From Mariprofundaceae bacterium (GTDB taxonomy: Bacteria > Pseudomonadota > Zetaproteobacteria > Mariprofundales > Mariprofundaceae), in NCBI GenBank assembly GCA_021772895.1, contig JAJFLC010000012.1:1-64000 (forward strand): DNA of 64,000 nucleotides, in the 5' to 3' direction. The notes under the pieces were generated by a model that did no database searches, was not told where the DNA came from, and saw nothing but the letters and a program-made list of their open reading frames with translations. Shown here piece after piece: positions 9,591 through 17,652 of this stretch (its first letter is position 1; each line of letters begins with the position of its first letter). The position numbers and the translations under genes are program-made.

Positions 9591-10076
9591 ATGATGAACA
9601 TTATTAATAAAAAGAAAGCCGAAAAGGGATTTACCCTGATCGAACTGATGATCGTGGTTGCGATTATCGGCATTCTGGCGGCGATTGCGATCCCGCAGTT
9701 TGCTCAGTATCGTATTAAAGCTTTCAACTCTGCAGCAGCAGCTGATGCAAAAACTTTTGTAACCATTATGGAAGCTTCATACACTGATTCTTATGTTTAC
9801 CCAACACAGGCTTCCCAGCTTGTCGGCCCTGGCCCAATTACTATCACAATGGGCAGTACAACCATCAACCTTTCCAAGGGTGTAAATGTTGCTGCAGCCA
9901 GTGCTGCACAGGCATACTCGGTCACCTTAAAACATGAAGGTGGTGATAAATGCTTCAGCGCTAACAACCTCACTCCGACAGTGACTGAGGCCACTGGTTC
10001 TGTTGCAGGCAGTCTTGCCGCTGGTAACGAAGGCACGCCTTCGACCACCACTGCTCCAACATATACCTGCCCATAA
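9591..10076 (+). CDS. pilA: Type IV major pilin-like protein
   Basis: The prepilin has a short leader ending in KKAEKG, then FTLIELMIVVAIIGILAA, the class III/type IVa processing site with Phe1 and Glu5. The mature head is Ala/Ser/Thr-rich. Two cysteines (GGDKCFSA and YTCP at the C-terminus) could form the disulfide-bonded D-region. The ATG at 9591 is used because AGGAG lies at 9575-9579. An upstream in-frame ATG (9561) would add ten residues to the leader. Length is 161. A sigma-54 promoter precedes the gene and a strong terminator follows, so it can be a single highly expressed unit. Ser/Thr richness makes it a plausible glycosylation substrate of the ligase encoded downstream. Confidence 0.93.
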   Translation: MMNIINKKKAEKGFTLIELMIVVAIIGILAAIAIPQFAQYRIKAFNSAAAADAKTFVTIMEASYTDSYVYPTQASQLVGPGPITITMGSTTINLSKGVNVAAASAAQAYSVTLKHEGGDKCFSANNLTPTVTEATGSVAGSLAAGNEGTPSTTTAPTYTCP

Positions 10077-10104
10077 CTGAGGCAAATCGAGAGTGTTTCT
10101 CTAG

Positions 10105-10137
10105 AAATGGGCGGCTGCAAAGCCGCCCATTTTCATT
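10105..10137 (+). terminator. Rho-independent terminator after pilin gene
   Basis: A 12-bp perfect stem (AAATGGGCGGCT with AGCCGCCCATTT) closes on a GCAA tetraloop and is followed by a short T-rich run. It separates the pilin transcript from the ABC transporter genes. Confidence 0.88.
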
Positions 10138-10152
10138 TAGAGTTACGTAACT

Positions 10153-10872
10153 ATGTTCGAACATTGGGAATTGAATAATCTCGTAAAGACCTATCATACA
10201 AAAAAAGCTCTGAACGGGGTTTCAATTTCATTGAATCCAAATGAAATTACCGGTCTATTTGGTACTAATGGCGCAGGGAAAAGCACGCTTATAAAATGTA
10301 TGATGAATCTAATCTCTTTTGATGAGGGCTCTATTCATCATAATTCTGAACAACCCCAAAACACTCATATCGGCTATCTTCCAGAACTCATTCAACTGCC
10401 TGAAAGTATTTCAGCTCTGCAGCTTATTCGACATGGCTTGCGCCTTAAACAGTCCGATCCAAACTTAGCAGAGGAAAGCCTGACAGAAGTTGGTCTAGAC
10501 AGTGCTTTTTGGAACAAACCAATCTCTACCTATTCAAAAGGCATGCGACAGCGAACTGGGCTGGCTTTCGCATTAGCAGGAAATCCAAGTTGGTTAGTTC
10601 TGGATGAGCCTATGAGTGGCCTTGATGCTATGGGGCGAAAGCACGTGCTTGAGCTGCTAAAAAAACGACATAAAGAACAGTGTGGAATTTTAATTTGCAG
10701 CCATATTGTTCCTGACCTAGTACGACTATGTGATCGAATTTTAATCATGGCCGCTGGTGAAGTACGAGAAAATTTCATAGTAGAAAAACATAGCATGGAA
10801 GAAGCTGAACACCTGGAGTCTAGGCTAGAGGACTGGGAAAAACTTAAAATCCCTGAGGCTATAACGATATGA
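10153..10872 (+). CDS. ABC transporter ATP-binding protein, pilin-linked (PilH-like position)
   Basis: The 239-residue nucleotide-binding subunit has Walker A GTNGAGKSTL, the signature YSKGMRQR (degenerate LSGGQ, common in CcmA/NatA-type ATPases) and Walker B LVLDEPMSGLD. Its stop overlaps the permease start by 4 bp (ATGA). The gene lies directly behind the pilin gene and leads an operon with permease, TPR-like protein and ligase. In Myxococcus xanthus the ABC proteins PilG/H/I near pilA are needed for pilus assembly, and this arrangement resembles that. The transported substrate cannot be read from sequence. Confidence 0.88.
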   Translation: MFEHWELNNLVKTYHTKKALNGVSISLNPNEITGLFGTNGAGKSTLIKCMMNLISFDEGSIHHNSEQPQNTHIGYLPELIQLPESISALQLIRHGLRLKQSDPNLAEESLTEVGLDSAFWNKPISTYSKGMRQRTGLAFALAGNPSWLVLDEPMSGLDAMGRKHVLELLKKRHKEQCGILICSHIVPDLVRLCDRILIMAAGEVRENFIVEKHSMEEAEHLESRLEDWEKLKIPEAITI

Positions 10873-11678
10873 GCAGTATCTTTGAAACCATGCGATTTAC
10901 AGCTCTTGAAATTATTCGCATGCGTGTATTTCATGTGCTAATAGCCGGGGCTTTTCTCCTACCCATAATGGCACTAATTTTTTCTAATCTTTTTCTTTTC
11001 GACATTGCAAAAGTGCAAGCAGATGTACTGATTTCCGGTGCCCGTATACTCGCCTCTGTTTACATTCTTTTTATTGCGGTCACTTTGCTAGGAAAAGATA
11101 TTTCCCAAAAAATATGTCATCTCTTTCTTGCCCCCCCCCTATCACGTTTCTCATATTTAACAGGCCGTTTTTTAGGGCTTCTTTTTGGCCTTTTTCTCCT
11201 CATGCTTGTAGTGATGCTAACCTCCGAAGCATCCCTGTTGCTTATGTTTAACCCTGATGGAGAGAATGGACGTAATGCTCTGCCGTGGTATACGGGCCTT
11301 TCGCTTGCTGGGTTCACCTTTTATCAACATATAAGTTTGCTTGCAGCAGTCTTACTAATTTGCACATGGGCTTCTGGCCTTGCTGAGATGCTTGTATTTT
11401 CTGTAGCCATACTATTAATATCATGGGTAGTGCCGCCAATTATACTGGCATTACAATCCCCTGATATAACGTCTCAGTTTCCCACACTGATAACCACACT
11501 TATCGAAACGATTGGTATGATTTTACCCCGATTAAACGGAGGCAATATAGGGCTGGCACTGGCTCATGGTTTTCCTTTGTCTTTTTCAAATATTGCATGG
11601 CATTTAGTTGAACACGCTGCGTATGCCTTTGTAATGTTTGGACTGGCTCAACTGGTCTTTTCCCGGCGTGATTTGTGA
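10869..11678 (+). CDS. ABC transporter permease (ABC-2-like), contains a C9 tract
   Basis: The 269-residue protein has about six hydrophobic spans arranged like ABC-2 type permeases, partnering the ATPase immediately upstream (4-bp overlap). Its stop overlaps the GTG start of the next gene, so the four genes look translationally coupled. A run of nine C (11131-11139) lies inside the coding sequence at the codons for Ala-Pro-Pro-Leu, about residues 88-91. Slippage there would truncate the protein in its second or third membrane span. Confidence 0.82.
   Translation: MSSIFETMRFTALEIIRMRVFHVLIAGAFLLPIMALIFSNLFLFDIAKVQADVLISGARILASVYILFIAVTLLGKDISQKICHLFLAPPLSRFSYLTGRFLGLLFGLFLLMLVVMLTSEASLLLMFNPDGENGRNALPWYTGLSLAGFTFYQHISLLAAVLLICTWASGLAEMLVFSVAILLISWVVPPIILALQSPDITSQFPTLITTLIETIGMILPRLNGGNIGLALAHGFPLSFSNIAWHLVEHAAYAFVMFGLAQLVFSRRDL
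11131..11139 (+). repeat. C9 homopolymer inside ABC permease gene
   Basis: Nine consecutive C bases in frame within the permease coding region. Homopolymeric C or G tracts of this length are classical slipped-strand sites in surface-structure genes of several pathogens. Here the reading frame is intact. Confidence 0.95.
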
Positions 11679-12379
11679 TTGAATCATTTCAATCTGCTCG
11701 CTGGCTTATGTGGGGATTTATTATCTCGGGATGTGTTCTCTATGCAGGTGCACGACTCTCCCAGCCTATAGTTCCGAACTATTCATACGCAATGGAATCC
11801 GGCCCAGCCCCAGCCAACACTCAGGCAATAGCTGCCGGTCCATTTAAAGGTCTTGTCTCTGATTATAATATCCTGTCTGTATTTACAATGTACGACCACA
11901 TCAAGAAAAAACCGTTGAGTCAAGCGCAACGCAAACTGGCATGGCAACAACTATCTTCTTACCTTCATAACGCTCAACACCTTGACCCATGGTTTAACGA
12001 TACATACCGATTAACCGTAGGTTTGCTAGCATTCCAAAAAGGGCTTGCCTTAGATGCTGTTCAAATTCTCAATATGGGTAGTGATTATATAGATTGGGAT
12101 TGGAAGCTTCCTTTCTATGCAGGCTTTATTGCATACGACCGACTGAACGATCAGAAGATGGCTTATGAATTCATGCAGGAGGCTATTAGCCGCCCTAATG
12201 TTCCCCCTCTGGCAATCGGATTGACCTCACACTTTCTTCAAAAGGAAAAGGGGCATGAAGCCAGCATGATGTTTTTGGAGTACCTACTTCAGACAATGCC
12301 TAAGGCGTATCACGATCCTATCAAACAACGCATTGAGAGGCTTAAAAGTCAACCAGACTCCAACATGAGAAGACAATGA
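11675..12379 (+). CDS. Membrane-anchored TPR-like protein of pilin-linked operon
   Basis: Starts at a GTG overlapping the permease stop. An N-terminal span (about residues 8-28) anchors a periplasmic domain of ~200 residues made of paired helices, with TPR-like spacing around 95-130, 135-165 and 170-215. The product has no signature I can name. The coupling to ABC and ligase genes suggests a shared role in pilin export or modification, which is inference. Confidence 0.72.
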   Translation: MIESFQSARWLMWGFIISGCVLYAGARLSQPIVPNYSYAMESGPAPANTQAIAAGPFKGLVSDYNILSVFTMYDHIKKKPLSQAQRKLAWQQLSSYLHNAQHLDPWFNDTYRLTVGLLAFQKGLALDAVQILNMGSDYIDWDWKLPFYAGFIAYDRLNDQKMAYEFMQEAISRPNVPPLAIGLTSHFLQKEKGHEASMMFLEYLLQTMPKAYHDPIKQRIERLKSQPDSNMRRQ

Positions 12380-14163
12380 AGCACGACTTTACACTCATAA
12401 AAAAACCGTCATCATTTAACACTTACATATCTCACTTCACTAAGTTGAACGGTGCCTTGTTTCTTTTTTTTCTGTCACCATTTTTTGTGCCCTACCTGAT
12501 TAATCCTCGAATTTTCGCCTTTTATTCCATTCCGGCTTTTTTACTTTGTCTTTGTGCCGTTCTATTCTTAAAAAGTGAGACAGAAAAGAAGGCCACTTTC
12601 ATCCCTCTCACCTCCCTTTTTCTTTTTCTGACCATAACCCTGGCAATCGGATATGCTTTTCATCCATCCTTCTCCGTCTATGGAAACGCAGAAGTCCCCT
12701 TGCTAATACTGGTTTCGTTTATCGCTTTCTTTGCAGCGTCTCAAAGCGGAATCGCTGTTAAAAGCGCCTATTTAGCCTACCTCCCAACAGCCTTTTTGTG
12801 GATCCTAATCGCGCTTCCTGTGTGGCTGGGCTGGACTGATGGTATACCATTACATGTCGGTGACTTGTGGGCGCTGACTACTGATCCACAAAACAAAATG
12901 AATGGCCCTTTCACCAATGGCAATATACTAGCAATACTTATCGCCATTGCCTGGATCATTTCCGTATTTTATTGGCTGAAAAACAGCCGTTCATATGCTT
13001 GGTGGTTCTTACAGACTTTTTTCTGGATTTGGGTTATTGCCGGCATGTCACGTGGAGCATGGCTGGCGCAAGCATTTATTCTGATATGGATTGCTGCCTT
13101 CCTTATTCGCAGCAAAGCATATAAACAGTTAATTCTCCTGTTAATCGCGGGCGTGATCGCATGGACAGCAGCTTTCAGCCTATTTTCCACAGTACAACCA
13201 GACGCCTCATCTGCGATTCAGGAACGATTTTCTTCCGGTCAAGAAGGTATAGGGGCTGAAGCACGCATTATTCTTTGGCACAGTGCCTTTGAAATGTGGA
13301 AAGAACACCCATGGCTTGGAGTTGGTGCAGGAAGATTTGATGCACATTTCCTTGATGCTCAGGCTGCTGCACTGGCAAGCATGGATGATGGAGTTGCAGG
13401 CCTAGAGACTGGCTTTGACAGTGCACATAATCTGTTGTTGCACCTGATGGCGGAACTAGGATTTGCTGGCATTATATTGTGGCTCGCTATCAGCCTGCTT
13501 TTAGCACAAAAAATCTGGCGCTACCGATATCGGCTACTATCACCTCAATGGCCAGCGCTAGCCGCAGCATCCATGCTATGGATTCAGGGAATGGTTAATA
13601 TCACCATGACAGATCCCTTCCCAGTTTTATTGTTCGCACTGCTTTTAGGCTGGTGTTATGCGCCCACACTGAGAAAAGCACAATTAGATGGCCTTCATGG
13701 CCTAAGCTTTCCAAAAAAGAATCTGGCAATCACTTCCATTAGCTTTGCTGTACTGATGTTTGCAGGCGCACTAAGTACGGCATCTGTATGGCTGGACTTC
13801 GAAAAGTGGACATACTTGGAAATGACAAACCCTGACAAAGGTCGAGCAGCAAGCCAATTTATCAGTCGAGATGATATATTACCTTATCTTATCCAGACCT
13901 CTGTTAATGAGCTCTATTCTATTGGGAACCGAGAAGCCGTTGGAAACATGCAACCTCTAATAATACAAGCCATCTCCGCACAGCAACACCCGATACTATT
14001 CAGGCAGCTATTTTTTTCTCATGCAATACGAGGAGAATTTGAACTGGCTTGCGAAACTGGCCGATTCATCACAAGGCAGCATTGGCCCAATGAAAAAAAC
14101 TCTGCCCTTTATCAAGCTGCATGTGAAAATAGACTTTCGCAAACATTGGAAATTCAAAAATAA
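12376..14163 (+). CDS. O-antigen ligase / pilin O-oligosaccharyltransferase family membrane protein
   Basis: A 595-residue protein with ten or more membrane spans and a Wzy_C (WaaL/PglL) core. The loop NGPFTNGNILA is like the PglL N-P/N-x-LA loop. The large periplasmic loop holds EARIILWHSAFEMWKEHPWLGVG followed by DSAHNLLLHLMAELG, which contains the family's conserved His. A soluble C-terminal extension of ~110 residues follows. These enzymes transfer lipid-linked sugars to LPS or to pilin. Placement in an operon behind the pilin favours pilin glycosylation, but LPS ligase activity is not excluded. The stop is 2 bp from the opposing tsaD stop. Confidence 0.82.
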   Translation: MKHDFTLIKKPSSFNTYISHFTKLNGALFLFFLSPFFVPYLINPRIFAFYSIPAFLLCLCAVLFLKSETEKKATFIPLTSLFLFLTITLAIGYAFHPSFSVYGNAEVPLLILVSFIAFFAASQSGIAVKSAYLAYLPTAFLWILIALPVWLGWTDGIPLHVGDLWALTTDPQNKMNGPFTNGNILAILIAIAWIISVFYWLKNSRSYAWWFLQTFFWIWVIAGMSRGAWLAQAFILIWIAAFLIRSKAYKQLILLLIAGVIAWTAAFSLFSTVQPDASSAIQERFSSGQEGIGAEARIILWHSAFEMWKEHPWLGVGAGRFDAHFLDAQAAALASMDDGVAGLETGFDSAHNLLLHLMAELGFAGIILWLAISLLLAQKIWRYRYRLLSPQWPALAAASMLWIQGMVNITMTDPFPVLLFALLLGWCYAPTLRKAQLDGLHGLSFPKKNLAITSISFAVLMFAGALSTASVWLDFEKWTYLEMTNPDKGRAASQFISRDDILPYLIQTSVNELYSIGNREAVGNMQPLIIQAISAQQHPILFRQLFFSHAIRGEFELACETGRFITRQHWPNEKNSALYQAACENRLSQTLEIQK

Positions 14164-14165
14164 CT

Positions 14166-15188
14166 TTAGCTCGGCAGGTTGCACCTTGGTTGTACGTCCC
14201 AGTTCATTGGCGATGAAACCTTACTTGATAACTGAAGCGAAGCCGCATAAGCAATCATCGCAGCATTGTCGGTGCAATACTTAGGATGAGAAAGAAAGCT
14301 CTCCATACCATTGTCTGAGGCTGCTTTAGCCAACATTGATCGAAGCCCTTGGTTTGCCGCAACCCCTCCTGCAATAACGAGTCTGTTGACACTTTCCTGC
14401 CGACAGGCTCGAATACTTTTTTTCACAAGCACGTCGCATATGGCAGTTTCAATGGCGGCTGCCATGTCGGCTTTCGCTTGCTCATCAAACTTCCCATGAT
14501 TTTTTACGGCATACATCACTGCTGTTTTAAGGCCTGAAAAACTGAAATTCAGATTGTCCTGATTCAGCAAAGGCCTCGGTAGCTTAAATCGCTTCGCATC
14601 GCCATGCTCAGCCAGTTTAGAAATTTCTGGGCCGCCCGGATATGACAGACCAAGTAAACGTGCGGACTTATCAAAACACTCGCCAGCCGCATCATCAATG
14701 GTCTGGCCAATAACCCGATACTCTCCAATTGCATCCACACGTACCAGCATAGTATGACCACCGGACACAAGCAGAGTGATAAAAGAGAAATCAGGCAGCC
14801 CGCCTTCAGAGAGGCCCGGAGCCAATAGATGCCCCTCCATATGATGAACAGGGATGACAGGAATGTTATTCACACAGCCTAATGCCCGAGCATAGGAGAC
14901 TCCCACCAGCAGCGCCCCCATAAGCCCGGGGCCGGAAGTGACTGCGATATGATCAATATCCGACCAGCCACAATCAGCTTCTTTCATGACGCCTTCAACC
15001 ATCATTGGCAAAGCTATTAAATGTTCCCGGGATGCAACCTCCGGCACTACGCCTCCGAAACGTGCATGTGTCTCGATCTGGGATGCGATTCGTTCTGAAA
15101 GAACACGGCCTTTTCCACTGGCTCTATCCCCTTCAAAGATCGCCACTGCCGTTTCATCACAGGATGTCTCGATTCCTAATATTCGCAT
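14166..15188 (-). CDS. tsaD: tRNA N6-threonylcarbamoyladenosine transferase TsaD
   Basis: This 340-residue ASKHA-fold enzyme transfers the threonylcarbamoyl group to A37 of ANN-decoding tRNAs, working with TsaB, TsaC and TsaE. The start MRILGIETSCDET, the metal-binding HHMEGH motif around 110-115, VSGGHTML and the C-terminal GGVAAN block are intact. Length is standard. It converges on the ligase gene. Its 5' side faces the outer-membrane protein gene across a 303-bp gap. Confidence 0.97.
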   Translation of the reverse strand: MRILGIETSCDETAVAIFEGDRASGKGRVLSERIASQIETHARFGGVVPEVASREHLIALPMMVEGVMKEADCGWSDIDHIAVTSGPGLMGALLVGVSYARALGCVNNIPVIPVHHMEGHLLAPGLSEGGLPDFSFITLLVSGGHTMLVRVDAIGEYRVIGQTIDDAAGECFDKSARLLGLSYPGGPEISKLAEHGDAKRFKLPRPLLNQDNLNFSFSGLKTAVMYAVKNHGKFDEQAKADMAAAIETAICDVLVKKSIRACRQESVNRLVIAGGVAANQGLRSMLAKAASDNGMESFLSHPKYCTDNAAMIAYAASLQLSSKVSSPMNWDVQPRCNLPS

Positions 15189-15313
15189 CTCAGATTCCGT
15201 TTCATGAATTTCTAATATCCGTCACTTGCGCACAATATCATGACTATCTACATATGTACCTGCTCTACTTCGCAGGCTATCACAAACTGATCCTGTTTCT
15301 TTTAAAGGATAAT

Positions 15314-15325
15314 CCCCCCCCCCCC
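15314..15325 (+). repeat. C12 homopolymer upstream of outer-membrane protein gene
   Basis: Twelve consecutive C bases lie in the 303-bp divergent gap between tsaD and the outer-membrane protein gene, 166 bp before its ATG. Apart from this tract and the palindrome at 15420-15433 the gap is AT-rich and shows no gene. Confidence 0.97.
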
Positions 15326-15419
15326 TCTACAATGTATCTAAGGAAAAAAACTCAACATTAATGCTTTTATTTAAAGCTCAAAAGGATTTAACTTGGATCT
15401 TAAAACATTCATCGATGTT

Positions 15420-15433
15420 TGTGATGCATCACA
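15420..15433. promoter_or_regulatory. Perfect 14-bp palindrome, candidate operator
   Basis: TGTGATGCATCACA is a perfect palindrome 58 bp before the outer-membrane protein ATG. The half-sites resemble those of CRP/FNR-superfamily regulators, but the arms are 2 bp closer than in the canonical TGTGA-N6-TCACA site. The regulator is therefore unknown. Confidence 0.6.
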
Positions 15434-15491
15434 CATCTCAGTTTTACCACCTTAGCCAAGATTGCTGCGTTATTAAAAACAGGAGAACTTC

Positions 15492-16247
15492 ATGAGAAAT
15501 CTAAAACTTGGTACTGCAATTTTACTTATTTGCTTTGGAGGCTTATCTGCACATGCGGATGAAGCAATTTCAGTTAAAGTGGGCTACGCCAGCCTGACCG
15601 CAAGCGGAGATCTCTCTGCAACCGGCCTAGGTATTCCGGGAACCACCCTTTCAGATGCTACACTGGACCTTGGCCGCAGTAATAACGTCACCGCAGAAGT
15701 CGCACTTCAGCTTGGTGATAGCCGCCTTTCTGCCTCTTATTTGCCTTTAAAATTTAGTGGTACATCCACACTGGCAACAAACATTAATTTTAATGGCCAA
15801 ACCTTTACTGTGGGTACGCCTGTCAGCAGTGAGTTAAAAGCTGACATTATTGATATTGCATACACCTATTACCTGGTCAATATGGATGATGCCCCTTCAC
15901 GCCTACAGTTAGGCATTGAAGCTTCTGTTAAATATATCCGTGCTGATACCTCTCTTAGTGGAGCAGGTGTGACACAAAATGCATCAGCAAATATTCCTCT
16001 TCCTACGATTGGTGTCCGTGGCCGGGTTGCATTGGCTGATTTTATCGGTGTTACTGCTCGTGTTGGCTATATTGGCTATAGCGGCAACAGGTTTTTGGAT
16101 GCAGACGCTCAGCTTGAATTTTCGCCGCTTCCAACCCTTGGTATTTATGCCGGATACCGTTATATAGATGTAAAAGTGGATTCTTCAGGCGTTGCACTAA
16201 ATGCAAAATTTACTGGTCCCTACGCCGGCGCATTTTTTAGATTTTAG
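15492..16247 (+). CDS. Outer-membrane beta-barrel protein
   Basis: The 251-residue product has a clear signal peptide (cleavage expected after AHA, residue 22), followed by alternating amphipathic strands and a C-terminal phenylalanine (FFRF), the BAM recognition signature. Repeated VKVGYASL, VGYIGY and GYRYIDVKV strands suggest an 8- to 10-stranded barrel. AGGAG lies 5 nt before the ATG. It is flanked by a palindrome and C12 tract upstream and by a long hairpin downstream. Function is unknown; it may be a small porin or a surface-exposed barrel. Confidence 0.85.
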   Translation: MRNLKLGTAILLICFGGLSAHADEAISVKVGYASLTASGDLSATGLGIPGTTLSDATLDLGRSNNVTAEVALQLGDSRLSASYLPLKFSGTSTLATNINFNGQTFTVGTPVSSELKADIIDIAYTYYLVNMDDAPSRLQLGIEASVKYIRADTSLSGAGVTQNASANIPLPTIGVRGRVALADFIGVTARVGYIGYSGNRFLDADAQLEFSPLPTLGIYAGYRYIDVKVDSSGVALNAKFTGPYAGAFFRF

Positions 16248-16261
16248 TAACAGCAAAAGCC

Positions 16262-16302
16262 TTTAAATATTAGTGGCCCAATATGGGCCACTAATATTTA
16301 AA
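16262..16302 (+). terminator. 19-bp perfect hairpin after outer-membrane protein gene
   Basis: A perfect 19-bp stem (16262-16280 with 16284-16302) closes over a 3-nt ATA loop. Its core is TGGCCCA/TGGGCCA with AT-rich flanks, and TTTCTAATTTT follows. It probably ends the outer-membrane protein transcript, and may also stabilise its 3' end. Confidence 0.75.
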
Positions 16303-16413
16303 TTTCTAATTTTACAGTAGGTGCCCCACCACTTCCCCTTTATTCCAATATCCCTAAATCACAGATTAAACATCGCTTTGCTGATAACTGACATATTGTT
16401 TTGTCCATAATCC

Positions 16414-16441
16414 TTGAAATTTCAATAGGTTCTGCTATTCT
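16414..16441 (+). promoter_or_regulatory. Candidate sigma-70 promoter for pilP
   Basis: TTGAAA (16414-16419) and TATTCT (16436-16441) are separated by 16 bp, with the ATG of pilP 51 bp further on. Confidence 0.5.
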
Positions 16442-16492
16442 GCTCGAGTAAAAGATTCTTTTTTGCGCCTAACTTGCGCTCGGAGGCCTACC

Positions 16493-16999
16493 ATGTCGCG
16501 CATTTTCATAGTCTGTTGTTACATCTTTGCTAGTATTCAGCTTGCCGTAGCAGCAGATTCTGCCGCCACTCCAGACACAGACACTGAGCTTATCCCCGAT
16601 GCCATGCAGCGCATGCAAAAGGCACCTGACATTGATTTTGAAAATTTGCGTGATCCCTTTGCCTCTTATCTCGCATTGGTTGCGCGACGCGGTCGTGCCA
16701 TACTTGATGATCAGCGACTACGTCTTGCAAACAGAGACCGTGAAATACTTGAAACCTTTGACCTTAGCACCCTAAAGCTTGTTGCAACCTATAGCATGGG
16801 TAAAGATCAGGTTGCCATGATTGAAGATGCGACGGGTAAGGGCTATACCGTGCGTCGCGGAAATTACATGGGCAAAAACAACGGCCGTATTGAAAAAATT
16901 GATAGCAGCACCCTCTATCTTGTTGAGCAGATCATCAACCCCGCCGGTGATATTGTCGATAATCAGGTAACACTCACATTAAAAGAGGTGAATGAATAA
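16493..16999 (+). CDS. pilP: Type IV pilus assembly protein PilP, stand-alone
   Basis: The C-terminal domain (about residues 75-165) fits PilP: LRDPF, then FDLSTLKLVATY, a VAMIEDATGKGYTVRRGNYMG block and a terminal beta strand. PilP links the PilN/PilO inner-membrane platform to the PilQ secretin. The ATG at 16493 has GGAGG 6 nt upstream, giving 168 residues. Unlike typical PilP it has no convincing lipobox; instead a Sec signal with AVA-AD cleavage is predicted. The usual pilMNO and pilQ neighbours are absent: the gene stands between a terminator hairpin and nth, 17 bp from nth. It may be the only pilP displaced from its operon, or a paralogue. Confidence 0.8.
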   Translation: MSRIFIVCCYIFASIQLAVAADSAATPDTDTELIPDAMQRMQKAPDIDFENLRDPFASYLALVARRGRAILDDQRLRLANRDREILETFDLSTLKLVATYSMGKDQVAMIEDATGKGYTVRRGNYMGKNNGRIEKIDSSTLYLVEQIINPAGDIVDNQVTLTLKEVNE

Positions 17000-17016
17000 A
17001 CAGCTGAAAAGCTTTC

Positions 17017-17652
17017 ATGAATCGTATTGCAATCATCCATCTGTTTGAGCACTTACAGAAGGTCAGCCCGGAACCGGAAACCGAACTTCATTATACATCG
17101 CCTTTTGAACTGCTGACTGCAGTCATGCTCTCCGCGCAATCCACTGACGTGGGTGTCAACAAAGCGATGGCCAAACTATTTCCCGTTGCCAACACACCTC
17201 AAGCCATCCTCGACCTTGGAGAGATCGAACTAAAACACTATATCTCTACGCTTGGTTTATATAACAGCAAAGCAAAACATTTGATCGCCACTTGCCGGAT
17301 CATGGTAGAGCAATACGACAGTCAGGTTCCGGATAATAGAAAAGCTTTAGAAAGTTTGCCGGGTGTGGGTCGAAAAACTGCAAATGTGCTATTAAACATT
17401 CTATTTGATCAACCAACCATTGCCGTGGATACACATATCTTTCGGGTTGGAAATAGAACCGGCTTAGCTTCCGGGAAAACACCTCGGGAAGTTGAAAACA
17501 AGCTACTAAAAGTTGTTCCCGTTCAATTCAGAAAACATGCCCACCACTGGCTTATTTTACACGGGCGTTACACCTGTAAAGCACGAAAACCTCTGTGTTA
17601 CCAATGCCCGATTGAGCAGGAGTGTGAATGGCCGGAAAAAATCACGGCATAG
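17017..17652 (+). CDS. nth: Endonuclease III
   Basis: A 211-residue DNA glycosylase/AP lyase removing oxidised pyrimidines. It shows the helix-hairpin-helix LPGVGRKTANV with catalytic Lys, the catalytic Asp in VDTHIFRV, and a C-X6-C-X2-C-X5-C [4Fe-4S] cluster (from CKARKPLCYQC) at the C-terminus. It follows pilP by 17 bp and may be co-transcribed. The stop abuts the convergent membrane-protein gene. Confidence 0.97.
   Translation: MNRIAIIHLFEHLQKVSPEPETELHYTSPFELLTAVMLSAQSTDVGVNKAMAKLFPVANTPQAILDLGEIELKHYISTLGLYNSKAKHLIATCRIMVEQYDSQVPDNRKALESLPGVGRKTANVLLNILFDQPTIAVDTHIFRVGNRTGLASGKTPREVENKLLKVVPVQFRKHAHHWLILHGRYTCKARKPLCYQCPIEQECEWPEKITA

Noticed and set aside
15005-15361. 118-codon plus-strand frame spanning the C12 tract
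   Set aside because: Its first half is antisense to tsaD and the rest is intergenic; no ribosome-binding site and no family resemblance.
15420-15433. Canonical CRP or FNR site
   Set aside because: The half-sites are only 4 bp apart; both CRP and FNR sites need a 6-bp separation between the equivalent arms. Kept only as an unassigned palindrome.
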